Notes under the pieces: model-generated | Told to the model about the DNA's origin: nothing | Seen by the model: the letters and a program-made list of their open reading frames with translations, nothing else | The model's database searches: none | In this document: piece by piece, positions 52,143-61,139 of the stretch | How positions within the stretch are numbered: position 1 is the first letter of the stretch | Layout: the number at the start of each line of letters is the position of its first letter | Assembly (NCBI RefSeq): GCF_025751575.1 | Contig: NZ_JAOWLA010000008.1 | Span: 124,001-188,000, forward strand | Length of the DNA: 64,000 nucleotides | Direction: 5' to 3' | Source: Albidovulum sediminicola | GTDB lineage: Bacteria; Pseudomonadota; Alphaproteobacteria; Rhodobacterales; Rhodobacteraceae | Program-made: the position numbers and the translations under genes

Positions 52143-54035
52143 ATGGAAGGCTTTCTGTTCCAGGCCACGCTTTACCTGATCACCATGGTGATCGCGGTGC
52201 CCATCGCCTCGCGCCTGGGGCTTGGGTCCGTGCTTGGCTACCTCGCCGCGGGCATCCTGATCGGACCGGTCCTGGGCCTCGTCGGCTCTGAGACGCAGGA
52301 CCTCCAGCACTTCGCCGAATTCGGCGTCGTGATGATGCTGTTCCTGATCGGGCTCGAACTGGAGCCGAGGGCACTTTGGGCGATGCGCAACAAGCTCCTT
52401 GGGCTGGGCGGCTTGCAAATCGTGCTGACGACGTTTCTGGTAACCGCGGGCGGGCAGGCCCTGGGATACGACCTGCGCATCTCATTCGCGGTCGGTGTCA
52501 CGCTCTCGCTCTCCTCCACCGCGATCGTGCTGCAAACGCTGTCGGAGAAGAAGCTGATGCAGACGGCGGGGGGCCGCAACGCTTTCGCCGTTCTCCTGAT
52601 GCAGGATATCGCGGTCATCCCGATCCTGGCGCTGCTGCCGCTTCTGGCGCTTCCGGGCGCACGCGCCATCGCGCAGGCGGAGCATGGGGCCGGCCACGCG
52701 GCGCTGAGCCTGATCGAAAGCCTTCCGGCCTGGGGCGTCACGCTTGTCACCTTGGGCGCGGTGGCGGCGACGGTCGCGGGGGGGCATTACCTCGTCCGGC
52801 CGCTCTATCGCTTCGTCCATTCCGCACGGCTACGCGAGATTCACACCGCCTTCGCGCTGATGATCGTGGTCTCCATCGCCTCGCTAATGCTGATCGTCGG
52901 GCTTTCGCCCGCGCTTGGCACCTTCCTCGCGGGCGTCGTCCTCGCGAATTCCGAGTTCCGACACGAGTTGGAAAGCGACGTGGCCCCCTTCAAGGGCCTG
53001 CTGCTGGGCCTCTTCTTCATCACAGTGGGCGCCGGGATCGACTTCGGCGTGCTGTTCGACCGGCCGCTGACCATCCTTGGCCTGACAATGGCGCTGATGC
53101 TGGTGAAGGGGGCGGTGCTTTTCATCCTGGCGCTGGTCTTCAAGATGAAGGGGCGCAACAAGTGGCTCTTCACGCTCGGTCTTGCCCAGGCGGGCGAGTT
53201 TGGCTTCGTGCTTGTCTCCTTCACGCTCAAACAGCGGATCATCGGGACCGAGCTTGCGCAGACGCTGCTTCTGGTCATCGCCATGTCGATGCTGATGACA
53301 CCGCTCTTCTTCATCCTGCACGACGTTCTGGCGCGCAAACTCGGCGAGGATTCCGCGCCGGTCAAGGCCGACGACATCGACGATCATCAGCCAATTATCA
53401 TCGCTGGCGTCGGACGTTACGGGCAGGTCGTCAACCGGATGGTGACAAACTCCGGCTTCAAGACCACGGTCATCGACCACGACCTGAAGACGATCCAACT
53501 GCTGCGGCATTTCGGCTTCAAGGGCTATGTCGGCGACCCGACCCGGCCGGAACTCCTCAAGGCGGCGGGCCTCACTGAAGCGCGGGTGCTGGTGGCCTGC
53601 ATGGACGATCCCGCGGCGAACCTGCAGATCGTGCGCTATGCACGCCGGCAGCGGCCGGACCTGCACATCATCGCCCGCGCGCGGGATCGGGAAAACGTCT
53701 ATGAACTCTACCGCGCTGGCGCCAATGACATCGTCCGGGAACACTTCGACTCAAGCCTGAGGATGGGTCGCTACGTTCTTGAGAACATGGGGCTTTCGGA
53801 ATACGAGGCGCATGAACTGCAAACCCTGTTCTTCAAGCTCGACCGGCAGGCGGTGCGCGACCTCGCGACGCTGTGGAAACCAGGCGTGCCGAACGACCGG
53901 AACCCGGAATACGTGGCCCGTGCCAAGGCCTTGAACCGCGATCTTGAGGCGACGCTGATGGCAAAGTTCGCCAAGGCGCGGGAGCGCAAACCGGAAGACC
54001 GCGCCTCGGACGCGGAACACACCGACAGCGAATGA
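52143..54035 (+). CDS. Monovalent cation:proton antiporter-2 (KefB/KefC type) with TrkA-N domain
   Basis: A 630-aa CPA2 antiporter. Residues 1-390 contain about twelve membrane segments (GSVLGYLAAGILIGPVLGLV, FLIGLELEPRALW, SLSSTAIVLQTLSEKKLM, LLMQDIAVIPILALLPLL). Residues about 415-535 are an RCK/TrkA-N nucleotide-binding domain (IIIAGVGRYGQVVNRMV, FKGYVGDPTRPELLKAAG). Probably a regulated K+/H+ efflux system; no KefF/KefG subunit gene lies next to it. ATG 52143 follows GAGAGGATC seven bases after the lrp stop. Confidence 0.92.
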   Translation: MEGFLFQATLYLITMVIAVPIASRLGLGSVLGYLAAGILIGPVLGLVGSETQDLQHFAEFGVVMMLFLIGLELEPRALWAMRNKLLGLGGLQIVLTTFLVTAGGQALGYDLRISFAVGVTLSLSSTAIVLQTLSEKKLMQTAGGRNAFAVLLMQDIAVIPILALLPLLALPGARAIAQAEHGAGHAALSLIESLPAWGVTLVTLGAVAATVAGGHYLVRPLYRFVHSARLREIHTAFALMIVVSIASLMLIVGLSPALGTFLAGVVLANSEFRHELESDVAPFKGLLLGLFFITVGAGIDFGVLFDRPLTILGLTMALMLVKGAVLFILALVFKMKGRNKWLFTLGLAQAGEFGFVLVSFTLKQRIIGTELAQTLLLVIAMSMLMTPLFFILHDVLARKLGEDSAPVKADDIDDHQPIIIAGVGRYGQVVNRMVTNSGFKTTVIDHDLKTIQLLRHFGFKGYVGDPTRPELLKAAGLTEARVLVACMDDPAANLQIVRYARRQRPDLHIIARARDRENVYELYRAGANDIVREHFDSSLRMGRYVLENMGLSEYEAHELQTLFFKLDRQAVRDLATLWKPGVPNDRNPEYVARAKALNRDLEATLMAKFAKARERKPEDRASDAEHTDSE

Positions 54036-54037
54036 AA

Positions 54038-54062
54038 AACGCGGCCCCTGAGGGACCGCGTT
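54038..54062. terminator. Bidirectional terminator between antiporter and carD genes
   Basis: AACGCGGCCCC pairs with GGGACCGCGTT (one C-A mismatch) around TGA. The arms end in AAAAA on the left and TT on the right, between the convergent antiporter and carD genes, fitting a shared terminator. Confidence 0.7.
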
Positions 54063-54087
54063 CAGGAAGTCTTTGAGGGTTGTCGGG

Positions 54088-54597
54088 TCAGGCCGCGCGC
54101 GACAGCAGCACGTCATCGACCTTCTTCTGCGCACCGGCCTCATCGACGCCGGACACGGCCGCAACCTCACGGGTCAGGCGTTCGAGGGCGGCTTCGTAAA
54201 GCTGACGCTCGGAATAGGACTGCTCGCGCTGGTCGTCGGTGCGGTGCAGGTCACGGACCACTTCCGCGATCGAAAGGAGATCGCCGGAATTGATCTTCTG
54301 CTCGTATTCCTGGGCCCGACGCGACCACATGGCCCGTTTGACCTTGGCCTTGCCCTTCAGCGTCTCAAGCGCCTTGCTGACGACATCGGGGGTCGAAAGC
54401 TGGCGCATGCCGATCTCGGTCGCCTTGTGCGTGGGCACGCGCAGCGTCATCTTGTCCTTCTCGAAGGAGATGACGAAAAGCTCGAGCTTGAGGCCCGCGA
54501 TCTCCTGCTCCTCGATCGACATGATCTTGCCGACGCCATGCGCCGGATAGACAACAAAATCGTCGGGCCGAAAATCGGTCTTCTTGGTCTTGGTCAT
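54088..54597 (-). CDS. carD: CarD family transcriptional regulator
   Basis: A 169-aa CarD/TRCF-type protein: residues about 10-65 form the RNA polymerase-interaction domain (FRPDDFVVYPAHGVGKIMSIEEQEIAG, LRVPTHKATEIGMRQLS), and the remainder is the helical C-terminus (MWSRRAQEYEQKINSGDLLSIAEVVRDLHRTDDQREQSYSERQLYE) that contacts promoter DNA. CarD stabilises open complexes and is essential or growth-critical in many alphaproteobacteria. It is followed, in the reverse direction of transcription, by the fdxA, S4 and helicase genes in the order usual for Rhodobacterales. Confidence 0.93.
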   Translation of the reverse strand: MTKTKKTDFRPDDFVVYPAHGVGKIMSIEEQEIAGLKLELFVISFEKDKMTLRVPTHKATEIGMRQLSTPDVVSKALETLKGKAKVKRAMWSRRAQEYEQKINSGDLLSIAEVVRDLHRTDDQREQSYSERQLYEAALERLTREVAAVSGVDEAGAQKKVDDVLLSRAA

Positions 54598-54866
54598 TCA
54601 GTTCTTCCTCGCAAAGGACACGCCGCCAACGAAAGCCTGTCCCCGAAATCTGATTTCGGAACAGGCTGCGAAGCGGCGGTGAAAAAGCCACCGCAGTTCC
54701 ATCCGCTGCGGAGGCTTTGGGCATCCTCGAATTATTGTGACAATAATATAGCAGAAAATACCCCGCAGAAAAAGGGGGGGTACTTGAGCGATAGATCATT
54801 TGCGACAGGCTTTGTGTCGCAAGCAGACCATCGGCGGTGCCGAGCCACCGAATCGATTCGGGAAGG

Positions 54867-55205
54867 TCAGTCGCCGGCGCCGGCAGCTTCCGAGAAGTAC
54901 TTGCCGCGCTTGTCCGGCTCACCGTCGCGCGCTTCGGCCTCTGGCAGCGGGTCCTTGCGCTGGGTGATCACCGGCCACATTTCGGAGTACTTGCGGTTGA
55001 ACTCCACCCAGTCGTCCATGTCCGGTTCGGTATCGGGCCGGATCGCATCGGCGGGGCATTCGGGCTCGCACACACCGCAGTCGATGCATTCGTCGGGATG
55101 GATGACCAGCATGTTCTCGCCTTCGTAGAAGCAGTCCACCGGACAGACTTCGACGCAGTCGGTGTATTTGCAGGCGATGCAGTTGTCAGTGACGACATAG
55201 GTCAT
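54867..55205 (-). CDS. fdxA: Seven-iron ferredoxin FdxA
   Basis: A 112-aa ferredoxin with one 3Fe-4S and one 4Fe-4S site: cysteines in [17 protein letters not shown] and [12 protein letters not shown]. The start [22 protein letters not shown] is canonical, so ATG 55205 is chosen over the longer frame. A soluble electron carrier, sister to FdxA of Rhodobacter/Azotobacter. The 268-bp gap to carD contains the AT-rich stretch ACAATAATATAGCAGAAAATACC, a plausible carD promoter. Confidence 0.95.
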   Translation of the reverse strand: MTYVVTDNCIACKYTDCVEVCPVDCFYEGENMLVIHPDECIDCGVCEPECPADAIRPDTEPDMDDWVEFNRKYSEMWPVITQRKDPLPEAEARDGEPDKRGKYFSEAAGAGD

Positions 55206-55320
55206 GGAGGGACCCCGAGGGCTTGGAATGCTTTCGCTACCTAGCCCCATGCACCGGATCATTCAAGACCGCCATCGCCGGAAAGTCTGCCCTTCGCGCA
55301 TGCAGGGCGACGGCGGAAAA

Positions 55321-55626
55321 TCATTCCGCCCCCGAGGCGAGGGCCGGGTCATCCGGTTCGTCCAGATCGGCGTAAAGCAGGCGCGCCTCGGCTGCGGGGC
55401 CGCGCCGGGTTCCGGCCGCGAGCACCCGCACCACGCGGATGACGCCGCCTTGTGCGAAGGTCAGCACATCACCCGCGCCGACGGGATGCGCGGGCTTGAA
55501 GAGCCTTTGCCCGTTCAACCGCACCGCGCCCGCCGCGACCCGCTCTGCCGCAAGGGTCCGGCTCTTGAAGAACCGGGCCTGCCAGAGCCATTTGTCGATG
55601 CGGATACGCCGGCCGGCCTCTGCCAT
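55321..55626 (-). CDS. S4 domain RNA-binding protein (Hsp15-like)
   Basis: A 101-aa basic protein with an S4 domain: RIDKWLWQARFFKSRTLAAERVAAGAVRLNGQRL, then KPAHPVGAGDVLTFAQG. It resembles Hsp15, which rescues ribosomes carrying a stalled nascent chain on the 50S subunit. The gene begins four bases after the helicase stop, so both are co-transcribed. Confident as a family member; the specific ribosome-rescue role is assumed from Hsp15. Confidence 0.88.
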   Translation of the reverse strand: MAEAGRRIRIDKWLWQARFFKSRTLAAERVAAGAVRLNGQRLFKPAHPVGAGDVLTFAQGGVIRVVRVLAAGTRRGPAAEARLLYADLDEPDDPALASGAE

Positions 55627-55630
55627 CGCC

Positions 55631-58393
55631 TCAGATCTTGTCGCGCAGTCCCATCAGAGCCGCGGCGAAGGGGTTATCCGGGTCGATCCGGTCCTTCTTC
55701 TGCGGGCGCGATTCGAAGTTGCGGGGCTTGTCCTCGCGGCGGGCGTCCTTGTCGCGCCGTCCCTGGGGCTTGCCCTTTCCGGGCTTGCCACCACGCTCGG
55801 GGCGCTCGCCCCGGTCGCCGTCGCGCTTGCCCTGCCGTTCCGGACGCGGGCCACGGTCGCCCTTGGCCTCCTGCCGGGGTTGCCGGGGGGCGCGCGGCTT
55901 CGGGGCCCAGGTGAAGGTGTAGAAGACTTCCGTCTCCGTCACCGTCTGCATGACCGCCTGTTCTTCCGGGATCGGGTTCGCGCTTTCGCCCTCGGCAGGG
56001 GTCGCGACCTCGGTCTTGACCTTCTCGCGCTCGCCACGCTCGCCCTTGTAGCCAAGGCCGGCCATCAGATCGGCGAACTGTTCCAGCGTCATCCCTGTGA
56101 TCGAGAGCATGTCGGCCGTCGCCTCGAACCCTGCGCGGCTGTCCTGACCGCGCAGAAGGTCTGCCAGGCGCTCCAGCATGTCGATGCGGATCGCCCGCGC
56201 CCCGGCCGGGTGGTAGCCCGAGAGCGTGTAGTAATCCTTGGGCACGTCCGGAAGGTTCGGGATCGTGACCAGCCCCGGCGGCGGGCTTTCGGGAAACTCG
56301 TCAAGCCCCTGGGCCAGCGAGGCCAGAACCAGCCGCAACCGCGTCGGCGCGGGCTTCAGCAGCGCGGCCTGGAAGATCGTGTACTGGCCGAAGCGCACGC
56401 CGTGCTTGCGCAGCGCGCCACGGGCGTCCTGGTCCAGCGCCTTGACCTCATCGGCCACGTTCTCACGCGGCAGGACACCAAGGTTTTCCACCAGGCGGAA
56501 GGCGAAGCCGCGGGCCAGGCCGGTCAGCGCCTCGTCCCGCTGCATGTTCAGGAGCGGCTCAAAGAGCGTGGCAACCTTGCGGTCGATGAAATGCTGCAAA
56601 CGGCGGCGCACCTTTTCGCCGACGTCGAAACCGGCTTCCTCGTCCACGAAGCCCTCGACCTGCGGCTTGAGGGGATCGGCCCCCTTGACCAGCTTGCCGA
56701 CCGCATAGGTGCCCCACATCAGGCCGCCCTGCTCGGTGAAGTCCAGCTCGGTATCGGGGGCGTTGTAGAAACGGTCCGCCCGCAGATGGAACTCGGGCCG
56801 AAGCGCCTCATAGGCGGCCTGGCGCAGCGTCTTGGCCGCATCCGGCGAGGCGGAGGCATCCTGACGGAAGCGGAACCCTTCCAACCGGCCGACGAATTCC
56901 CCCTCGACCGTCACTTCACCCTTGTCGTTCACCTCGGCCACAAGGCTCTCCTTCTGCTTGAGCCGGCGAAGCAGGACACTGGTCCGCCGGTCCACAAATC
57001 TTTGCGTCAGCGCGTTGTGCAGCGCGTCCGACAGGCGGTCTTCTACAGCGCGCGTTTCGCCGCGCCAATGGGATTCATCATCCACCCAGCCCGCACGTTG
57101 CGCAATGTAGGTCCATGTGCGGATATAGGCCAAGCGTTTCGACAATGTGTCGATGTCGCCCTGGGTCCGGTCGATGCGCGCCACCTGTTGGGCCAGCCAG
57201 TCCGACGGCACATGCCCCTTGTCCTGGAGAAAGCCGAAGATCCGGTCGAGAAGCGAGACATGCTCGCCCGTCGAGATGGAGCGGAAATCGGGGATGCGGC
57301 AGACATCCCAAAGGAGTTTCACGTCGCGCGGCCCGCGGACGCGGCCCCGGATCTCCGGGATGTCGGACAGGGCCTTGAGCGCCTTCAGATCGTCGGCATC
57401 GCGCCCGCGCACCAGCCACTCGTTGGCCGGCGCGGCCTCCAGCGAGGCGATCAGCCGCTCGGTCGTGCCGAACTCCAGCTCGGCATTGCGCCATTGCAGG
57501 CGGTCGATGGGGCGGAAGCGATGGTTTTCCAAAGCATCGACCAGATCCTCGTCGAAGGACGATGCCTCACCCGTGACGCCAAAGGTACCAGGCTGCATGT
57601 AGCGCCCCGCCCGGCCCGCGATCTGGCCCAGTTCATGCGGGAACAGGGACCGCATCCGGCGACCGTCGAACTTCGAAGTCGCAGAGAACGCGACATGCGT
57701 GATGTCGAGGTTCAGACCCATCCCGATGGCATCGGTCGCCACGATGTAATCGACATCGCCGTTCTGATAAAGCGCCACCTGGGCGTTGCGCGTGCGTGGT
57801 GAAAGGGCCCCCATCACGACCGCGCACCCGCCCTTCTGGCGTCGGATCAGCTCTGCGATGGCATATAGATTTTCAACAGAGAAGCTGACGATCGCAGATC
57901 TGGAGGGCAGCCTGCTTATCTTTTTCGAACCTGTGTAGCTGAGCGTTGAAAAACGCTCTCGCCGCAGGAACTGCGCCTTGGGCACCATGGCGGCAATCGC
58001 CGGCCGCATGGTTTCGGAGCCCATGAAAAGCGTCTCATGAAGCCCGCGGGCGCGCAGCAGCCGCTCGGTGAAGATGTGGCCGCGTTCGGGGTCGGCGCAA
58101 AGCTGGATCTCGTCCACGGCGACGAAATCGGCGCCGATCTCCTGCGGCATGGCCTCGGTCGTGCAGACCCAGTACTGGGCCCGCTCGGGCACGATGCGCT
58201 CCTCCCCCGTCACCAGCGCGACGACGGATGGGCCGCGCAGCGCGACGATGCGGTCATAGACCTCGCGCGCCAGAAGCCGCAGCGGCAGGCCGATCACCCC
58301 CGTCCGGTGCGCGAGCATCCGGTCGATGGCGTAGTGCGTCTTGCCCGTATTGGTCGGCCCGAGGACCGCCGCGATCCTCGCCTGCGCGTTCAT
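55631..58393 (-). CDS. SUV3-like DEAD/DEAH-box RNA helicase
   Basis: A 920-aa superfamily 2 helicase related to mitochondrial SUV3. Motifs: I (VLGPTNTGKTHYAID), II (FVAVDEIQLCADPERG), III-like (FMGSETMRP), VI (HELGQIAGRAGRYMQ), with LATDAIGMGLNLDITHV-type motif V as IVATDAIGMGLNLD. C-terminal residues about 800-920 are low-complexity, rich in Arg/Lys/Gly/Pro, probably an RNA-binding tail. ATG 58393 (MNAQARIAAVLG) is preferred over 58435, which lies in the upstream gene. Probably acts in RNA turnover; it is translationally linked to the S4 gene. Confidence 0.9.
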   Translation of the reverse strand: MNAQARIAAVLGPTNTGKTHYAIDRMLAHRTGVIGLPLRLLAREVYDRIVALRGPSVVALVTGEERIVPERAQYWVCTTEAMPQEIGADFVAVDEIQLCADPERGHIFTERLLRARGLHETLFMGSETMRPAIAAMVPKAQFLRRERFSTLSYTGSKKISRLPSRSAIVSFSVENLYAIAELIRRQKGGCAVVMGALSPRTRNAQVALYQNGDVDYIVATDAIGMGLNLDITHVAFSATSKFDGRRMRSLFPHELGQIAGRAGRYMQPGTFGVTGEASSFDEDLVDALENHRFRPIDRLQWRNAELEFGTTERLIASLEAAPANEWLVRGRDADDLKALKALSDIPEIRGRVRGPRDVKLLWDVCRIPDFRSISTGEHVSLLDRIFGFLQDKGHVPSDWLAQQVARIDRTQGDIDTLSKRLAYIRTWTYIAQRAGWVDDESHWRGETRAVEDRLSDALHNALTQRFVDRRTSVLLRRLKQKESLVAEVNDKGEVTVEGEFVGRLEGFRFRQDASASPDAAKTLRQAAYEALRPEFHLRADRFYNAPDTELDFTEQGGLMWGTYAVGKLVKGADPLKPQVEGFVDEEAGFDVGEKVRRRLQHFIDRKVATLFEPLLNMQRDEALTGLARGFAFRLVENLGVLPRENVADEVKALDQDARGALRKHGVRFGQYTIFQAALLKPAPTRLRLVLASLAQGLDEFPESPPPGLVTIPNLPDVPKDYYTLSGYHPAGARAIRIDMLERLADLLRGQDSRAGFEATADMLSITGMTLEQFADLMAGLGYKGERGEREKVKTEVATPAEGESANPIPEEQAVMQTVTETEVFYTFTWAPKPRAPRQPRQEAKGDRGPRPERQGKRDGDRGERPERGGKPGKGKPQGRRDKDARREDKPRNFESRPQKKDRIDPDNPFAAALMGLRDKI

Positions 58394-58403
58394 GGCGCCA
58401 CCC

Positions 58404-58964
58404 TCAAAGCTCGGTGCCCGAGCTTTCCCGCTCAAGTTCCTCCAGCGCGTGCCTTAGCGTGTCTTGATGCGGATGTATAGCAAGCGAGGCCTCGTAGGCG
58501 CGCTGCGCGGCCTCTGGCCGGCCGCTGGCCTGCAAGATCATGCCGAGCCCCGCAAGCGCCCCGAAGTGATGGGGATTCAGCGCGAGCGTGCGCTGTATGT
58601 CCGCGACCGAAGGCCCGAAATAACCGGCGTGGAAATAGGCGGTCGCCCGCGCATTCCAACCCTCGGCGAAATCGGGCGCCTGATCGACCAACGCGGTAAG
58701 ATGCTCGATGGCGGCCTGGATATCGCCCGCCGCCATCGCGTCCTCCCCCCGCTGCAGCAGCAGATCCATCGCGGCAGAGCCCGATTTCGACCATTCGCGC
58801 AGGATATCGGCCTGAACGCGCTGCCAGTTCTCGTTCTCAGGGTCGGCCAGTTCGGCGTAAAGCTGATCGAGGTCGGCATCCTGGGCGAAGACCACACCGG
58901 GTGCCGCGAGGTGAAGCGCCACCGCCGCGGCAACGGGTTTGAGATATCCGAACAGATTGCGCAT
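58404..58964 (-). CDS. TPR protein, exported
   Basis: A 186-aa protein with an N-terminal signal (MRNLFGYLKPVAAAVALHLAAPGVVFA, cleavage near residue 28) and about three tetratricopeptide units (ADILREWSKSGSAAMDLLLQRGEDAMAAGDIQAAIEHLTALVDQAPDFAEGWNARATAYFHAG, then two more). It is probably periplasmic and mediates protein contacts. It lies ten bases before the helicase gene and may be co-transcribed with it. No partner is evident. Confidence 0.8.
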   Translation of the reverse strand: MRNLFGYLKPVAAAVALHLAAPGVVFAQDADLDQLYAELADPENENWQRVQADILREWSKSGSAAMDLLLQRGEDAMAAGDIQAAIEHLTALVDQAPDFAEGWNARATAYFHAGYFGPSVADIQRTLALNPHHFGALAGLGMILQASGRPEAAQRAYEASLAIHPHQDTLRHALEELERESSGTEL

Positions 58965-59027
58965 AAGATCAGTGTAACCGAAGCGCGCCGGAAATCGAGA
59001 GCCCGGCGCTCACATTTGGAGGATCGG

Positions 59028-59315
59028 ATGAGCGAGGTTCTGGCAGCAGCGGTCGAGGCCCTGAACAAACGGCTGAGCGGCGGGTTTCCCGGTGTTGCGA
59101 AATTCGTGATCGAGGGCGAAGGCGCGATCATGCTGGACGCCTCGGGCGCGCGGATCGGGGATGAGGAGGCCGATGTCACCCTCAGCGCCAGCCGCGAGAC
59201 CTTCGAAGGTCTGCTGAGGGGCGAGGTCAACCCGACCTCGGCCTTCATGACGGGCAAGCTGGCGGTGGACGGCAGCATGGGCATGGCGATGCAGCTTGGC
59301 TCCGCCCTGTCCTGA
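59028..59315 (+). CDS. SCP2 sterol-binding domain protein (small)
   Basis: A 95-aa stand-alone SCP2 domain: VAKFVIEGEGAIMLDASGARIGDEEADVTLSASRETFEGLLRGEVNPTSAFMTGKLAVDGSMGMAMQLGS. The fold has a hydrophobic tunnel for lipids or acyl chains. ATG 59028 follows TTTGGAGGATCGG, a good ribosome-binding site, so the longer frame is rejected. It is followed after two bases by a lipase-like hydrolase gene, so a role in lipid handling is likely. Confidence 0.9.
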   Translation: MSEVLAAAVEALNKRLSGGFPGVAKFVIEGEGAIMLDASGARIGDEEADVTLSASRETFEGLLRGEVNPTSAFMTGKLAVDGSMGMAMQLGSALS

Positions 59316-59317
59316 GG

Positions 59318-60253
59318 ATGGAGCCCGCCCCCTTCTTCGACGATATCGCCCGCGCGCCAGACGGCGCGCGCGCCCTTTGGGCCACGGCGCAGGATGGCGT
59401 CCGGCTGCGGATCTGCGCCTGGGCTGGCGGCACGAAGGGGACGGTCCTGATCTTTCCGGGGCGAACCGAGTATGTGGAAAAATACGGGCTGCCGGTCACA
59501 CGGCTGACGGAGGCGGGCTATGCCTGTCTGGCCATCGACTGGCGCGGTCAGGGCCTTTCGGACCGCATCATCCCAGATCCGATGAGCGGTCATGTCCATG
59601 AATTCGTTGACTATCAAAGCGATGTCGCCGCGCTGATGACCGCAGCGCGGGCGCTGGAGTTGCCCGAGCCGATGTTTCTGATGGGGCATTCCATGGGGGG
59701 ATGCATCGGCCTCAGGGCGCTGCACTCGGGTCTTCCGGTGCGCGCGGCGGCTTTCTCTGCGCCGATGTGGGGCATCCGCATCCATCCGGTGCTGCGCCCC
59801 ACGGCAAGGTTCCTGTCGTCGGCGGCGCGCACGATCCGACAGGGGCATCGCTATGCGCCCGGAACCTCGGCCGCGGCCTATATCGCCGATGCGCCCTTCG
59901 AGGACAATTTCCTGACCCGCGACCCCACGATGTGGGACTTCGCCCGCGGCCAAATCGCCGCGCATCCGGAGCTTGGCCTTGGCGGCCCCTCGCTGCACTG
60001 GCTGAACGAAGCGCTGGCAGAAACGCGCATGCTGCTGGCACGCCCCGCCCCCGATCTGCCCTGCTATGTCGGTGTCGGCACGCGCGAAAGGATCGTCGAT
60101 CCCATCGCCATCGACACACTGATGGCGCGCTGGCCGGGCGGACAGCTTGACCTGTTCAGCGGCGCGGAACACGAACTGCTGATGGAATTGCCCGAGGTTC
60201 GCGAACGCTTCCTGTCCCGGACGATCGCGTTGTTCAACGAGGCTGGCGCCTGA
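59318..60253 (+). CDS. Alpha/beta hydrolase (lysophospholipase/monoacylglycerol lipase type)
   Basis: A 311-aa alpha/beta hydrolase of the PldB type. Nucleophile elbow GHSMGG near residue 127, oxyanion start LIFPGRTEYVEKYG and the C-terminal HELLMELPEVRERFL with the catalytic His. It would cleave a lysophospholipid or monoacylglycerol in the cytosol or at the membrane. ATG 59318 begins two bases after the SCP2 gene and they form an operon; the SCP2 protein may present the lipid. Confidence 0.88.
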   Translation: MEPAPFFDDIARAPDGARALWATAQDGVRLRICAWAGGTKGTVLIFPGRTEYVEKYGLPVTRLTEAGYACLAIDWRGQGLSDRIIPDPMSGHVHEFVDYQSDVAALMTAARALELPEPMFLMGHSMGGCIGLRALHSGLPVRAAAFSAPMWGIRIHPVLRPTARFLSSAARTIRQGHRYAPGTSAAAYIADAPFEDNFLTRDPTMWDFARGQIAAHPELGLGGPSLHWLNEALAETRMLLARPAPDLPCYVGVGTRERIVDPIAIDTLMARWPGGQLDLFSGAEHELLMELPEVRERFLSRTIALFNEAGA

Positions 60254-60265
60254 GCGACCGCGCCA

Positions 60266-60997
60266 TCAGTTCAGGATGTCGATCTTGGTGAAGCCTTCGC
60301 GAAGGGCCGCCGACCACGCCTCGCTCATGGCGCGGAAATCCTCGTCGCCCGCCTCGATCCGGCGTTCGCAGGCGATGCGGCAGGTGTCGCGCTCGATCAC
60401 CGCAAGGTCGAGCGGCATGCCCACCGAAAGGTTCGACCGGAGCGTCGAGTCCATCGACAGCAGCACCGCCTTCTGGCCATCGGCCAGCGAGGTTTCGGGC
60501 CGCACGATCCGGTCCAGAATCGGCTTGCCGTATTTGTGCTCCCCGATCTGGAGGAAGGGCGTGTCCTCCGTCGCCTCGATGAAGTTGCCCTCGGGGTAGA
60601 TCAGGAACATCCGCATCACACCGCCCTTGCGCTGGCCGGCGACGATCATCGTGGCCTGTCCGAAGGTGCCGTTGGTGTGCAGCCGCTTTTCCATGCCCTC
60701 GCGCACCGACCAGAGCGTGGCGCCCACGATCTCGGCCACCTTAAGGAGAGAGGGCGCGAGCAGGATCGAGGTTTCGGGGGTAGCCTGCGGGTCTTCGACC
60801 GCCTCTTGCAGGCGCGCAATCGTGGCCTGGCTGGTCGAAAGGCTACCCGCGGTCAGGATCGTGATAACCCGTTCGCCCGTCACCGAAAAATGGAACATCT
60901 TGCGATAGGAGGAGATGTGGTCGATCCCGGCGTTGGTCCGGGTGTCGGACAACAGGACCATGCCGTCCTTCAGCAGCAGCCCGACGCCGTAGGTCAT
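60266..60997 (-). CDS. Proteasome-type (Ntn-hydrolase) protease homologue
   Basis: A 243-aa member of the bacterial proteasome-type protease family (Anbu/BPH-like). Beta-subunit style sequence: MTYGVGLLLKDGMVLLSDTRTNAGIDHISSYRKMFHF, VITILTAGSLSTSQATIARL and LLSMDSTLRSNLSVGMPLDLAVIE. The mature N-terminal nucleophile would be Thr2 (after Met removal), as in Anbu. ATG 60997 is chosen since the domain starts there; the long upstream extension is spurious. It is a self-compartmentalising or ring-forming protein, usually found with transglutaminase/ATP-grasp genes; none is adjacent here. Confidence 0.85.
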   Translation of the reverse strand: MTYGVGLLLKDGMVLLSDTRTNAGIDHISSYRKMFHFSVTGERVITILTAGSLSTSQATIARLQEAVEDPQATPETSILLAPSLLKVAEIVGATLWSVREGMEKRLHTNGTFGQATMIVAGQRKGGVMRMFLIYPEGNFIEATEDTPFLQIGEHKYGKPILDRIVRPETSLADGQKAVLLSMDSTLRSNLSVGMPLDLAVIERDTCRIACERRIEAGDEDFRAMSEAWSAALREGFTKIDILN

Positions 60998-61139
60998 GTT
61001 GCGCGCTCCCCTCGTGATGCGGCGCCACACTAGGGCGGCGGCAGCGCGCCTGCAACCGCGACGGCGCTTTTCGCAGGCCCGCCCTTGCCTTGCGCCGCCG
61101 CCATGACCATTGTCGGAACGACGAAAAAAGGAGAACCCC

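Noticed and set aside
54722-54760. Candidate small RNA in the AT-rich carD-fdxA gap
   Set aside because: Only AT-richness supports it; a plain promoter explains it equally well and no terminator follows.
55439-57802. 787-codon plus-strand frame opposite the helicase
   Set aside because: The minus strand carries all helicase motifs; the plus frame is a shadow with no recognisable domain.
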